Source: Metridium senile (taxonomy: Eukaryota; Cnidaria; Anthozoa; Actiniaria; Metridiidae). Taken from it: a stretch of 64,000 bases of DNA. The notes beneath the pieces were generated by a model. The model had not been told where the DNA came from and did not search any database. It worked only from the letters and a program-made list of their open reading frames with translations. The DNA is taken from contig OX459095.1 in the NCBI GenBank assembly GCA_949775045.1, forward strand, positions 27,884,978 to 27,948,977, given 5' to 3'. Position 1 is the first letter of the stretch. Each line of letters begins with the position of its first letter. Positions 37,790 to 51,400 of the stretch are shown here, one piece after another. The translations under genes and the position numbers were made by a program.

Positions 37790-39429
37790 CTTGCTTCAAA
37801 ATGATTTTCTTTTGTCTTTTGAGTTCCGGTCATCCCAGAATGCACTTGGCTTGACCGATTTTCACCTGTTTCGTTCCAATGATGAAGGACCACGTCAACT
37901 TCCGGTGTGCGACTATATGATGAATTTCTATTATTCAGCTTCTTCTTTCGCATATTGCAGTATAGTCTAAAATGGGAGAAAAAAAATTTAATCACAATAA
38001 CGATCATACCCAGTCGTCATTAATTGTTCTTGATGAGTTACCTCAATCATAACGAAAAATCGAAAAATCGTGATATTTTCACTCTTTCGAAATTCCGAAT
38101 TTCATGCACTCACTCCAATGGTATTGTTATTTATAAATTCACCAAAAACCTTTCTTGGAGCTAAAGCAATTGTCTTTTTCAAACCACTAAAAATGAATCG
38201 TTCGTTTAAGTCAGTCTAGTCAAGAAAAAATAAATAAACCTGGACTGTCTTCCACAATTAACACTTTCTGGACAAAAGTTGTCAAAATTATTGCCTTCAC
38301 CGGTAGTAGGAAAGATAGACCACGCTAATAAACCATGCATTAGCCGACGGCTCTTTCCTTTTTCTCAAAATCTTTTACGTTCATATATTGTGCGTATAAT
38401 GAGTCATCCTTTAAAATATCAGTTTTTTGCCTTCTAATTTTTCTGCATATTTCCAAATTAAAATTATTGTTGGTAAATCAGTTTAAAGTTACTATTTCTG
38501 GTGCCGGTGCGGGATCCGTTTTAAGTGAAAAACGAATTATTTTTCATGAAGAAAAGCACCTATATACATGTAATCCGTTTTAGAAATTATAAACATTCTG
38601 ATGAAAGTATTGGATTATGACGTTGTTGATGCTTTTACTTTGCGACTGTTACGAATACAGGTTAAACTCCCCGCTAAGGGATTGAATAACATGAAAAACT
38701 ATCAATTTGGCTTTGAGGTGGCAAACTTTGTTTGACATGAGTGATGTTAATCCTGCCTTCAGTAAATTGTTGTCGTTCTTTTAAATAACTTGCACTTAAT
38801 GGAAAGAATATTAATTAGAGTGTATAATGAAGAAATTTCAAGAACATTTCCAAGTTTCAAGACATATAGCACTTTTACCGATCTACGCGCGTTGCCTCTT
38901 GGAATATTAAAAGCGCGGGAGAATTCCCACAAGTTTAGTAAGGGAAAAGCGGGAATCTTCTCGAAGTTAAAACTTGTAAAAAGCTGAATTTTCCACTTTT
39001 GTACACACATTTCTAAAATAATTACTTATCATAATTTAAATTTTTCATAGTATTGTGTGAAAAATATAATTATACACATTGAAAACTATCAACATTGCAA
39101 ACGAAAGGATGTATGACTACTGACTTTTTGGTATGAAAAATGAGAAACACTATGATCAACTCCGAGTGGTCGTTAGGTGAAAGTGGAGTAAATTGCCAGA
39201 TATAAGTGTTTATATTTTAAATTATCTTATGTTGAGTGAAAAAACATTTTGAACTAAAACAAGTGAGCATTTGTCCATGCAATTTTAAGATCACGTGACT
39301 CGAGTTGAAAAAAAGACATCTGTCTCTCATTGGTTTGGGCAAAGAGATAAACACAACAGATCCAGTCGCTCATCGCCTGCTTCATCATGAGAAATCTTTC
39401 GCGATTCTATCCTGCGAGAAGAAATTGAA
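37790..39429. other. Head-to-head spacer between HM13 and PDE10A
   Basis: It probably holds both promoters. Near HM13 there are ZNF143-like and ETS-like motifs. The PDE10A side shows no TATA box or other motif I can support. No gene seen. Confidence 0.6.
37824..37905 (-). promoter_or_regulatory. Candidate HM13 core promoter: ZNF143-like and ETS-like motifs
   Basis: CCCAGAATGCA at 37834-37844 matches the core of the ZNF143/Staf site, 45 nt upstream of the HM13 ATG. TTCCGG occurs at 37824 and ACTTCCGGT at 37898-37906 (ETS core). No TATA box. This fits a housekeeping promoter, by motif only. Confidence 0.4.
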
Positions 39430-42400
39430 ATGTCCAGCCCTTCGCGTCAGATATCTAATCGGCGACTGCCGCCATTGCCGAACAGTACTCGTAGCAGTCC
39501 GATACGAAGGATTCCGAGCGGTGGCAGTGTGAAAGGCGGCAGTGCTTCTTCGACAACCAGGCACGGGCCTGTTAGCAACCATCAGGGATCTCAAGTCAAC
39601 AATCATGGCCACTATGATTTAAACGTACCGTTTAACGAAGGACCTTTCAGACCAGCTCTAATTCAAGGAAAAGCTATCGAGCGGCCAACTATTGAACCGC
39701 AAGGTAATTTCTTGTTTATGCAGAGGGCTACTAATATCGATAAGCGGCTTTGCATTGACAACGCGCGAAAACCGCTCGAAAAAGCCACAAATTCATAAGA
39801 AATACAAAAGCCTTTCTTTATTGTTTTGACCGCAAAATTGCCCTGGTGAAAGTTGTTCTTTTGGTATTTTTCGACTTCCGAAGAAGCGAAGGAATATTGA
39901 AGTAGCGAGGAAAGCCCGCAAAATCTCTCTTGCATTGTATGTATTTGCGCACCGTGGTCTCTAGGGAAAGCACATTACAAAATGCTTCATTGACAATCAC
40001 AGCGAAAAGATATATATTTTCTTTGTTTAACTAACGTAGCTTTAAAAATTGATGCGAGTCTATAATTAATACTTTAATATCTTAATTTTATAATCTTAAA
40101 TTCGTCTTGTTTTTCTTGTTTTAGAACCTCATGTCGATAGCGATAGCGTACGAACGTATCTTCAAGCCAATCCAATGTTTTTAGATGAATTTGTTATGAA
40201 GCATGTCGACCAAGACAGGCTTGAAAGATGGCTTATTAGAAAAACAAGAAAACTGAAGCAGAAAGGACGTATGCCATCAAAGGATCAAGAGAATAGTAAA
40301 CACAACGGTAAGAGTTGCTGCCAAAAATTGACAGAAAAGTCTTCCATTTTTTCACATTTTTGTGTGCTCAATTTCTAGGTTTGCTACATCATCGAGCGTC
40401 GTTGTCAAAATGGAAGGTACGTTTGATAGAATCATGATACCATGTTATCTAAGTTACAAGTGCACAGCTGTCATAATATATGGGATTGGGTCCATTTCAT
40501 TTCAATGTTTCCATTTCCCATCCTTTTATTCCCAATTTTTCACTATTTCAAATCAAAAATGTTTTTCAAGCTTTGATTCAGATTTTTTATTGTTTTTTTT
40601 TTAGTAAGAAAAACTATACCATTACAATAGTAATAAGAATTAATATCCTAATAAAGCTTTCTTTCTAATTATTTTGTTTGTTTAATTTTATCCCAATGGG
40701 AATAATTATTCATTTTTCCACTTTTTTATTTCATTCTCTTTTGTAAGAAACATGCCTCATTGTTTGGTCATGGTCATTATAACAAAATATTTCAAATGAA
40801 TTTCTTGCCTAAATCTGTTCTTTGGAGTGATACAGTTTTTGGAATTGGGTCATCAAGAAGTCTTAATTATGTCAATTATTCAATTTATATATTTTCCTGT
40901 TTGAATATTTTTTTCTTAATTGTTCATCAAGCCTTTTCTAGTTGTTTGCTAAAATAAGGAAACTATATTTTTTATTGAAATCACTTTCTATTTCCAAAGT
41001 CTAGCATAAAGAAGCTAATTGTAAAGAATAAATACAAAACCCTCTAGACAAATTTTCGAAAAATTACATGAAAATACTTGAAATGATGTGTGATTTGTGA
41101 AATATTCGTCTTTCATCAGTTTCATTGTCAAGATACCTATTATAATCTTTTCTGTTTTACTTAATATTATTTGTTATTATATCATATTATATTATTTCAT
41201 TTTGTGTATGATTTCGATTTCACAAAGTAAAATCATTACCATAGAAACAACATAGTGATTTGTGTCAGTATTATTGCAACAGTGGCTATTTATACAATTT
41301 ATTTAGCTTATCATTGAAAACACCTGTACACCTTTCCCCAATTTATCTCTTACTGTTTGCATCTTGGCTTTGGATATCACATGAACTGTGGAACCCACTA
41401 ATTAATAATTTTTTTAACTAAAATAATAATAGTGCATATATTATAATATTATTATATAATGAACTCAATTCAATTCAATTCCCAGCTATATTATATAGCT
41501 TGAAGTAGTTTTTCAACTTACACATAGTTAGTTATTGTCCTAATTTAAATTTTCTTTTCTCAATGATATCTGGTTCCAATTGACTACATTAAAATGAAAA
41601 TGCAATAATTGGCCATCTATTTTGAACCCAATTTAATAATTTTTGAGTTGACAATGAAAATTACTAGTTAAAACTTAGAAAATGAATTAAGAAAAAATTA
41701 AAAGAATTTTATTTGATTTTGTTTCTCAAAGAAATGAGCATTTAAAAAATTAAAAAAAATTGTAAAGGGAAAGAAAATTTAAAAATTAAAAAAAAAAAAT
41801 AGTAAAAAAATAAACATAAGAATTTCGGTTATTTTGTTTTCATACATGTGCATGTGCATTAGTAAGCAATGAGAATTCAGAAACAACTTGCACTTAAGAA
41901 TGTATTTAAAGAATACATGAGTTAATTTTGTTACGAATAATGTCAAGTGTAGTTTTGTAGGTTGGTATCTTAATTAATCATTCTAAACTGGAAAATGTTT
42001 CTTCAACCATGAATAATTTATAATGATTTATAAATATATAATTTAGTTCCAAGATTTTGGGCATAAGCGCCCATCTTCAGGGATTACAATTGAATTTCTC
42101 TTTATAACCAGTGTAACATTTGAAAAACCATGTAATTTCATTTGTTACATTCATCAACATTGCAGTTACTTTACATTTCCCTTGATGTCAAGTGCTTAAA
42201 ATTTATTCACAGCTTTCTCCCAATTACAAACGATCAATATCAACTTATTTTTACGTGTTTGTTCTCTCGATTAAAAAATTGGTTAAAAATTCTTGTATAA
42301 TTTTGTTCAATGATCTAATTATTCTATTACATGTTATTTTGAAATGTCTTGGTTATTTTTGAGAAATATTTAGAAAGCTAAATGCAAACAACCAATATTA

Positions 42401-45400
42401 CCTTATTTTTACTGTGTTTGTTCTCTCGATTAAAAAATTGGTTAAAAATTCTTGTATAATTTTATTCAATTATCTAATTATTCTATTACATGTTATTTTG
42501 AAATGTCTTGGTTATTTTTGAGAAATATTTAGAAAGCTAGATGCAAAACAAGAAATATCATTTGAGCTCAGAAAAAAAGCCTGTCCCTAATAGTAACTAA
42601 ATTAACCCTTGTGATAATTATAACATTTCTAGTTTTCTTCCTGACTTTTCCTCTAAAATTAGTATAGGTAATCATGTGATTTTGAGTTCAATATATTAAT
42701 TTGCATGAATGTGTTGTTCAAATTAGTACAAATTGCATGAGACCATAGGCCGAGTGCAATTTGTGCTCTTTGAAAAAAATACACAAGTGCCAATTATCAC
42801 AAAGTGAACGAGAAACCATAATTATGATTATGGTGCTTATTAGTATAACTATACCTGGAAAAATTATACCCATTTTAAAGTTTTTTGTATGTTGACATGT
42901 GCCAAAAATGGCGTGTTGACGTCACTTGCAAGCGCGTGCCCAAGAGGAAAATTCAAAACTTTTTGTCCAAAACTAGATTAGATTTGGGATTTTTTTTACA
43001 GTTGCCTGGCAAATTTTTGTGTGTAATTTGCACTATGCTACACTTTTCTGCACTACTCTGAACCAATCAAATTCAAGTATTTTTTTTCCATGTATATTAT
43101 TGATCTGTAAAATGTATGAAATAGAAACAATAGCCAATAAAATAAAATTTGTAATACCTTACACTCAACTTTACTGACGTTTTGAGGTTAAGCCCTTCAT
43201 TGGCATAAAATACAATTTTTAAAAAAATATATCAAATATCAGAAATGAATTATACATAATTCTAAAACTCATGAATAATTAATGAAGAGAAAACAAAGAC
43301 AAAATCACTAGCGTGAAGGAGTTTGAAATCTGATGAAACACTTGCATAAAATTAGCCAACTTCGCTTTGAATTTCTCCAATAATTATCCAATAATTTGAG
43401 AAGTAATATCCAACACTCGAAAGAGTGATTCATCAGGTTTTCAAACACCTCAAAATGGGCCCAAAAAAACTCGGCTGCGCCTCGTTTTTTCAACCCATTT
43501 TTCGGTGTTTGAAAACCTGATGAAACACTCTTTCTCTTGTTTGATATATTACTAGAATTATTTTAATATTAGGTAGATTGAAATAATAGCAGAACTTGGA
43601 AAAATCCTGTTGCTTGTTAGCTGGACCTCACACGTCAATGGAAATCAAACCTATATTTTGTTTCTAACTTTTTTTCTTTTATAAGAATTGAAATGTTAAA
43701 CAAATAAATACATATTAAACAAATAAATAAAGATATGAATCAATATTAAATAAATAAATAAATACATATATAATATAAATAAATAAATGTTAAATGTTAT
43801 AGAATTAATTATAATAGAGTTTTGAAAAAAACCAGGACTCTGACCCCCAAATGTATTATTATTAATTATTATTATTTATTTATTTTTCTTTTATACTTTC
43901 TTATAATAATATGAAATAGAAATGAATTAATATAAATCTTGATTGGAAAGGTAATCCTTTGAAACTTCCCTTATTTTGAAGGTATTAATTAATGTGTTCT
44001 TGTTTCATAGTTCTGCGTTCACAGTGATAAGAAGAAGATGCTAGAAGAACTCACTCATGATATTCACACACAGCCAAACAAGCAGAAAGTCCTCCTTGAA
44101 CTGGCCAATTGCATTGCTTCAGGTATGAGAGATGTATGATAATACTACAGTTACTCTCTTGATATCTCAAGAGTTGTGACACCAATTAATCCACATTGGT
44201 TCACTTTTCAAGTAGAATTTTTAAAACCTTGAAATTGTGTACTATCTCCATGGAAAGATGAAGTAATTTAGTTGTCGAGTACATACACCAATAGAGAGTA
44301 ACTTTAGTGAAATAACAACATTTTTAATTAAAAAAAAAAACTGAAACCCACACACTGAGTCTTTCTCAAAGCAGACAAAATCTCTCAGAAATTGTCTAAA
44401 CGCATAGGGATCAAAGACAAAGTAGATTGTTTTTTAAAGTAACAATTGATTGAAACCAATAGGACATGAAATCCAAAATGCATCTTACTTGAAGTAGACA
44501 TTTGAAAACCTGCCTGAAATTGTGTAAAAACTAAAGAGAATGAGGAAGTGACTATAGTTTTAATAGTGATTTTTATTTCACTGTTCTGTGTTTAAAATGA
44601 AACCAAGTTATTTAGCATTGCATCTTTCCTGAAGTAGACCTTTTAAAACCTTTCTAAAATTGTGTTAATCATAGAGAAGGGTTTAAAAGTGTTTTAAGTT
44701 GATTGCACTATACTAATATAGCAGACTTGTGAATAACACTATTAATAGAATTAAAAATGTCATTATTCAATCCATATATATGATTAAGATGGAATCAATA
44801 TTTTTGCAACAAAATTATGTGAAAATGTTTTACTGGATAGAGAACTATTTTGGTACATATATGGACACTTTTGACAATATACTTACAAGAGTGAATGGTC
44901 TGATCCCAGGTGTAATCAATGTAGATCAATCTATGTAATCGATGCCTCATCATCTACATCAATATATTTACAGTTTAAAATTATTATGGATATTTTATTG
45001 ATCTATGTTACTATTTTGATATTTTTCTTGGCTAAATTTTATGGTATAATCAATGTTGAAATACAATACTAAATTGGTGAAAAATGAATACCTTAATCAA
45101 GAGAATTCATTTGTTACTTATAATAGATAGTACGGGCATGATTGACTTGGGGATTTGGGCAGGGGCCAGTTGTACGAATGGTGAATTAAGCACTATCCAC
45201 CGGATAAATCCTTATCCAGCGGATAAAATCTATAAAAAACCTAGATGCAGTGGATAACTTTTATATGATGATAACTTGATGTCTTAAAATTTTCTTTTCT
45301 TTTCATATATTTATCTCTTGTTATAATCTCCTTTCTCAATGATTTTATTTCAATATTTGTACTTTTGTATTTGTCCTTTTTTTCTATTCCTTAAAACTCC

Positions 45401-48400
45401 ATAAATATTGTGAATCAGTACTGTGTGATCTCCCACGATGAGCACAGCTCTTGGAGAAAACACAGAGTAAAATATATGTTTAAATTAAAAAACACTTTAT
45501 CCACCCTTCGTACAACCGGCCCCAGACAGTATTTTTCTATTGTTTTTGTTATGCTGGAGGTGAGCACCATGATTTTATCATAATGTATTTTCTTTGTGTG
45601 TGTAGCTTGCCATGCTGATGGTTTTGTCCTCTATCTGGTTGATTCCAATGGCCAGGTGAGTTATTAATCTATTGTTTGATGGAGTAATTTAGTGTTTCCT
45701 GCACAACCACTCAATGTAATACTGACCAGTTAATGGTTCTTTAGAAAAAAAATTCATGTTGATCTACTCCATTAGAGAAGTACATCATATTCCTTTGACT
45801 CAAAATGGGTGTTATGCCAACACAAAATGGTTGTTATGCCAACACAATACCAAAACAATTAAGGTGGCTCCCAGTGGTTTTATTTTGGTAGCACTTCCCT
45901 TTTTTAAGGACGTTCGCAGGAAAAAGCAAAGTAAATGTCAATTTCCTGAGACTTTGCCAGTTGATAAAACTAAATTAGACACATCAAATAAGCTAAAATA
46001 AATTGGGGGTCACCGTCGTTGTTTTCGAGCAAAATGGCCTCAAAGTCAGCATTTTTCTGCGTGACGGAATGTCTTGGTGGCAAAAACAAGAAAGAAAATT
46101 AGTAAAATATGCCAGTCATAATTAAAGAAGGCCATAAAATGTTTTTGAAACTCATAATATTTTGAAATAAAGCGATTTTTTGACACAAAACGAGAAAATA
46201 AATACCTTTTTTGGAGAAAAAGACTGTATGCCTCTCGTTATCGAGGGCTTAAAAAAAACTGGAAAAAGCCGATTTTCTGTACGAAGACTTATTTTTAGTA
46301 GTTATTTTGATTTATAAGATAAAAAATGGGGGTCAGCGTTCATTTTTTTGAGTTATTTTGCTTTAAACATTGAAAATCGGCTTGTTTGCTTGTTTTTCTT
46401 ATAGAAGCAAAATCACCCAGTCGTTCCTCACCGCGCATTGTCGTGCGTAGTAGGATGGGCGCAAGCATTCCCGGCAAACGTCCTTAAACTGCAGCTAATT
46501 CTTGACTTTCACGTGACGTCATCGAAATACTAACTTTTAAACTATAGACTCCATGAAGTTGTGCTTTCGATATCGTTGACAGTCCCCACGAGTGATTCTC
46601 TGTACCACATTTTATCGGTTTACTGCCTTTAGTTTAAGAGATATTGTTTCGATTGTTTGATATAAACCAACATGGTAAATAAGTGAATATCTAGGCAAAT
46701 AAATAACATTTTGGTCAATATTCTTGAAAATTGTGGGCAGTTTGGCAAACCCGGTATGTTAGGGTGTGATGGGATATAATATATGATGTGATATAAAATG
46801 ATGTGATGTGGTGGGGTGTGATAGGGTGTGAGTGTAAAATGGTGTAGTGTGATGTGATGTGGTGGGTATGATGGGATATGATGAGATATGAAATGGTATA
46901 ATGTGATGTGATATTATGTAATGTGATGTGATATAGTGTAGTGTAGTGTGATGGGATATGATCGGATTTGGTGGGGTGTAATGTGGTGTGATGTGATGTG
47001 ATTATTTGGGTGTGATAGGATGTGAGTGGCATCTAGTAATGTGGTAGGGTGTGGTACGATATGGTATAATGTGCTGGGTGTGATGTGGTGGGATATGGTG
47101 TGATAGAATGTGGGGTGTTATGTAATGTGGTGTGCAGTGATGTGGGCTGTTGTTTTATGTGATATAATGTGTTGTGCTGTGATGAGATGTGGATGAAGTA
47201 ATGTGGTGTGGTAGGGTGTGATGTTATGTGGTGGGGTTAGACCAGGTTTGATGTTATGTTATGGGATGTTATATATAACATCCCATAACATAACATGTAT
47301 GTGATGTGGATGGTGTAATGTGATGTGATGTGATATATAGTGCTGTAATACATCCATCTAAAGTTGGTGGAGGACATATAAAAGAAAAAAGCTGCTTGCT
47401 AAAATGTCTGAACGTTCTCAAAGAAATGGCTATGGCCAGGGTCTGGCACATTTTCAAAAAATTTAACTTACAATAAAAACAAACATTAATTTTAATGGTT
47501 ACTTAAAGACAATAATATCTTTGTTTGTTGATAGGATTTGTATATTCATAATCCAAATCTTCCAGAGGGGTAAGTAGATCTCATTCAACCTTTGATATTA
47601 TGGGATGAAAGCAAATATCTTTCTCTTGGTGGTGATAATGATTTAGGAATATGATGATATGTTGTCCCCAATCCCAGGCTTGTGATCCCTTATCCCCATG
47701 TATATAATATATGTATATGTATGATGCATGGTGATTTTGTTAATGGATATAGTCATTCAACTCTATTATTATTAACAGGAAAACCTCAGCTGCCATCAAG
47801 ATCCAAGAGAAGACCACTATTGCTGCATATGTAGCATATACACTGAAACCAGTCAGAACCAATGATATCTTTAGTGTGAGTATACATAAACACGACTGTC
47901 TACCTTGATATTATTCAGTGTTTGATATAAACGATAGGTAATAGAATGAAATTTGTAACACCGTAAAAAAATTTTGACTTAACTTTAATGACTTTTTGAG
48001 CTTTAGCCCTTCGTCGGAGTAAAAGGCCAGGGGAATAAGGAGTAACAAGGATGACTAAGTTCATCTTTTAAAACTAGAATGATGATGAATTGTGTAATTT
48101 GGTTCTGTTGATTTTACAGGATGAAAGATTTCCACAAGGAATTGGGGTTGATGGTATGTTATCTAAACTGTAGCTGTCAATCTATTATCAATATTTTTCT
48201 TTTGACCATTTCATTCAATCATTGATTCCTACTCCTATTTGTTTCAATTACATTCTGTCATTAAGTTTCTACCAGGGTTCTTGTTTTATCCCTTCTATTC
48301 ATTTCATTTCTATTTTTTAAATAGGTGGACGTACAGTGACATATTTTATTATGGTTTTGCCAACCAACCATTGTTATGAGAACAAAGAAAATTTAAATGT

Positions 48401-51400
48401 ATATTGTTAATTAAAAATGGTTGGCAAATTAGCATCACAATACCAACACTTGTAAACACCATTGTTATAAGAACAAAGAAAATTGAAATATATATTGTTA
48501 AAATGGTTGGCAAATTAGCATCACAATACCAACACTTTTAAACACCATTGTTATGAGAACAAAGAAAATTGAAATATATATTGTTAAAATGGTTGGCAAA
48601 TTAGCATCACAATACCAACACTTGTAAACACTACAATCACCTATTCTGTCATATAAAAAGTGCTTCTTGTTCTTGCTAGGTACAACAGCACAGTCAGTAT
48701 TGTGTCAGCCAGTTGTACAGTCCAATGGTGACCTTGTAGGTAAGATAATCAACCCCTGCAATGAGGATTAGTTGGTCAAGTGACGAGGGGGAGTCAGTGA
48801 AAGGGAGGTGTGAAGGTACCTGAGGGAGGGGGAGTCAGTGAAAGGGAGGAGGGAAGGTACATGATGGGTAAAGAATTGTAATTTTAAAAATCATCGCATA
48901 TTTATTTATGTTTGTAACTTATCTCCTCCAGCCTAGATAAGTTCTTACGATTTGCAAAGGGTAATAAATTATGAATATCAAATTATTTTTTTTGTATTAA
49001 ACTTGAAATCTGAAGAAGCATTCTACCAACCCTTATTAATAAGTAAATGCCAAAACGCTTTGATTTCCCCTCTTGACATCAGATATTTTCTCTTGAAATT
49101 TGTAGAATTACATAAGTTACAAAACTGTTAGATTCATTTAATCCTTTCACTTTAAGTCCTACAAAGAATTAATGTTTGAAACGTTACCATTGTTTTTACA
49201 ATTGATTCCTTAGAAACATCTCTGCAGTGTACTTGAAACATTAGTGTCTGATACAGTGAGCACACTTGAACTGTGAACACTTGTTCCTTTTTTAATTCAC
49301 AATTACCATGAGTGAATAAATTAGAAATAAGATTTACTATGAACCCTTAGTGTATTTGAACAAACTGTTCAATTTTGAAGCAGTAAAAAAACGTTTCTAA
49401 GTATTGTTTGAGTATCCTCACTGTAAGTAGAAGAAATGATATTTTTCAAAAGACAACTGTTTTTTTTTTGTAGGTACGATTGAGCTTACCCGAACCGTTG
49501 GTCGTGATCCGTTTGATGAAGAAGATGAAGAGGTAGATCTTATATAGTTATTCAAATGAACATCCTTTATTTCCACCTACTAGCTAAATAAACTGTTCAT
49601 TTTTTCATCCGTCCATCCATTCTTTTATTTATCCATTCATTTATTTATTCATTCATTCAATGTTTCATTTAATCATTCAAAAATTCATTTATTCATTTTT
49701 TCATCCACTTAGTTATTCATTTCTTTGTTTATTTATTCAATCATTTGTTCATTCAGTGTTTCATTCATTCACTCAGCTATTCATTCATTTTATTCATTTA
49801 TTTATTTATTCATTCATTCTGTTATTTTATCATTTATTCATTCAGCGTTTATCCAGTCAGTTATTTATTTATTCATTCACCCACTCATTCATTATGCATT
49901 CGTTTTTTCTTTCATCCATTTGTTCTTTGATTCACTGTAATGTTTCAGTCATGCTAACCAACAAAATGTTTGTTGATCCCATTATATTCGTCTATCCATT
50001 CTTTTTTTGTATATTTTGTTTCTTGTTTTTCATTTTTAGTTATCTCTGCATTGATCTTTTCAATTTAATCATGTTTTGTCTATTTTCAGATTGTAAACAG
50101 TTACTTGGTGTGGGGAGGTATATCCTTGTACTATGCTGAGGTACAGACTTGTAGATGTGTATTATTATTACAAATAATGATGGAGATGATAGTGTTTATG
50201 ATGAAGATGATGATGATGATACTTATGATGGAATCGCTGTTGATATTGATGATGGTGATGTTGGTGATATTGATGATGATTAAGTTGATGATGATGATAC
50301 TGATGAAGATGATGATGATACTTATGATGGAATCGCTGTTGATATTGATGATGCTGGTGTTGGTAATATTGATGATGATTAAGTTGATGATGATGATGAT
50401 GATGATACATATGATGGAGTTGATGTTGATATTGATGATGGTGATGTTGACGATGATTAAGTTGATGATGATGATAATACTGATGATGATGATGTAGATG
50501 TTATGATGATAATGATGTTGTTGATGATGCTGATGATGATGACGATGTTGTTGTAGATGTTAGTAATGATGATGTTGCTTACGATGGTTGTCCAGTGTTT
50601 ATGATGATGATTCTGATGATGAAGTTGTGGTTAATGTTAGTAGGTAATGGTTGATGGTGATGATCATGAATGCGATGAATACATTTGTTTTAACTTCTCG
50701 TTTTGAAAAACATAACAAAAATTTCCTGCTTCATTTAAATTTTTTTTTATTGTTCAAGACAAAATTATTATTGGAAGACTCTAGAATAAAATGCGATATC
50801 CCAAAATAGTTTGGAACGCTTTGAATTCGCCTCTACAAATCTCGAAGTCCTCAGAGTCTCTAGCATATGGGGAATGTAATAAAATATATGCTTGTTGACA
50901 TAGCTAAATCAAATATTGACCAGTCTTGTAGTTTCGTGTGTATTCGACGAAGTTTGTCAAAATTTCCCAAGACATCAACACATCGCAGGCTTGGCTTGTT
51001 GAGGGACAAACCATATAATTTTTTAGGCTGGACGATATTTTTTCAGAATCGAGTCCTTTTTCTTTATCTTTTGGGGATTTAACCCACCCCACCATCAAAT
51101 ATCAAATGATCCTTCTCTTAATACTCTAAGACATGTATCGCGTTGTTGACTTAGCCGTTTATATATAACGGATATCGTTAATCTTATTACATTAAGAAGA
51201 CAAAAAACAATATATTCATGCGATTATTAGCAAAACAATGACTTAGTTTTCAAAAGAAAAAGTTAATTTGTTATTGTTAAAAGTCTTTTTTGGTTTTTAA
51301 GATTAATTATAAAGGATTTGTTGCTACAAATAGAAAACATAAAAAGCTTGAAACAGCGTTTTCTCGGTTAAGCGAGAAAGTCCTGATGTAACAGAGTCTA

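Larger units (their letters stand above)
40417..44010. other. PDE10A intron 3, very AT-rich
   Basis: Mostly low-complexity A/T sequence. It contains the 42.2-42.5 kb tandem duplication, the MITE fragment at 43136 and the foldback at 43395. No coding signal. Confidence 0.6.

Noticed and set aside
46715..47457. Minus-strand His/Thr/Ser-rich frames
   Set aside because: Product of the GTGAT satellite.
49660..50139. 159-aa hydrophobic frame
   Set aside because: TTCATT tetranucleotide repeat running into PDE10A exon 11 in the wrong frame.
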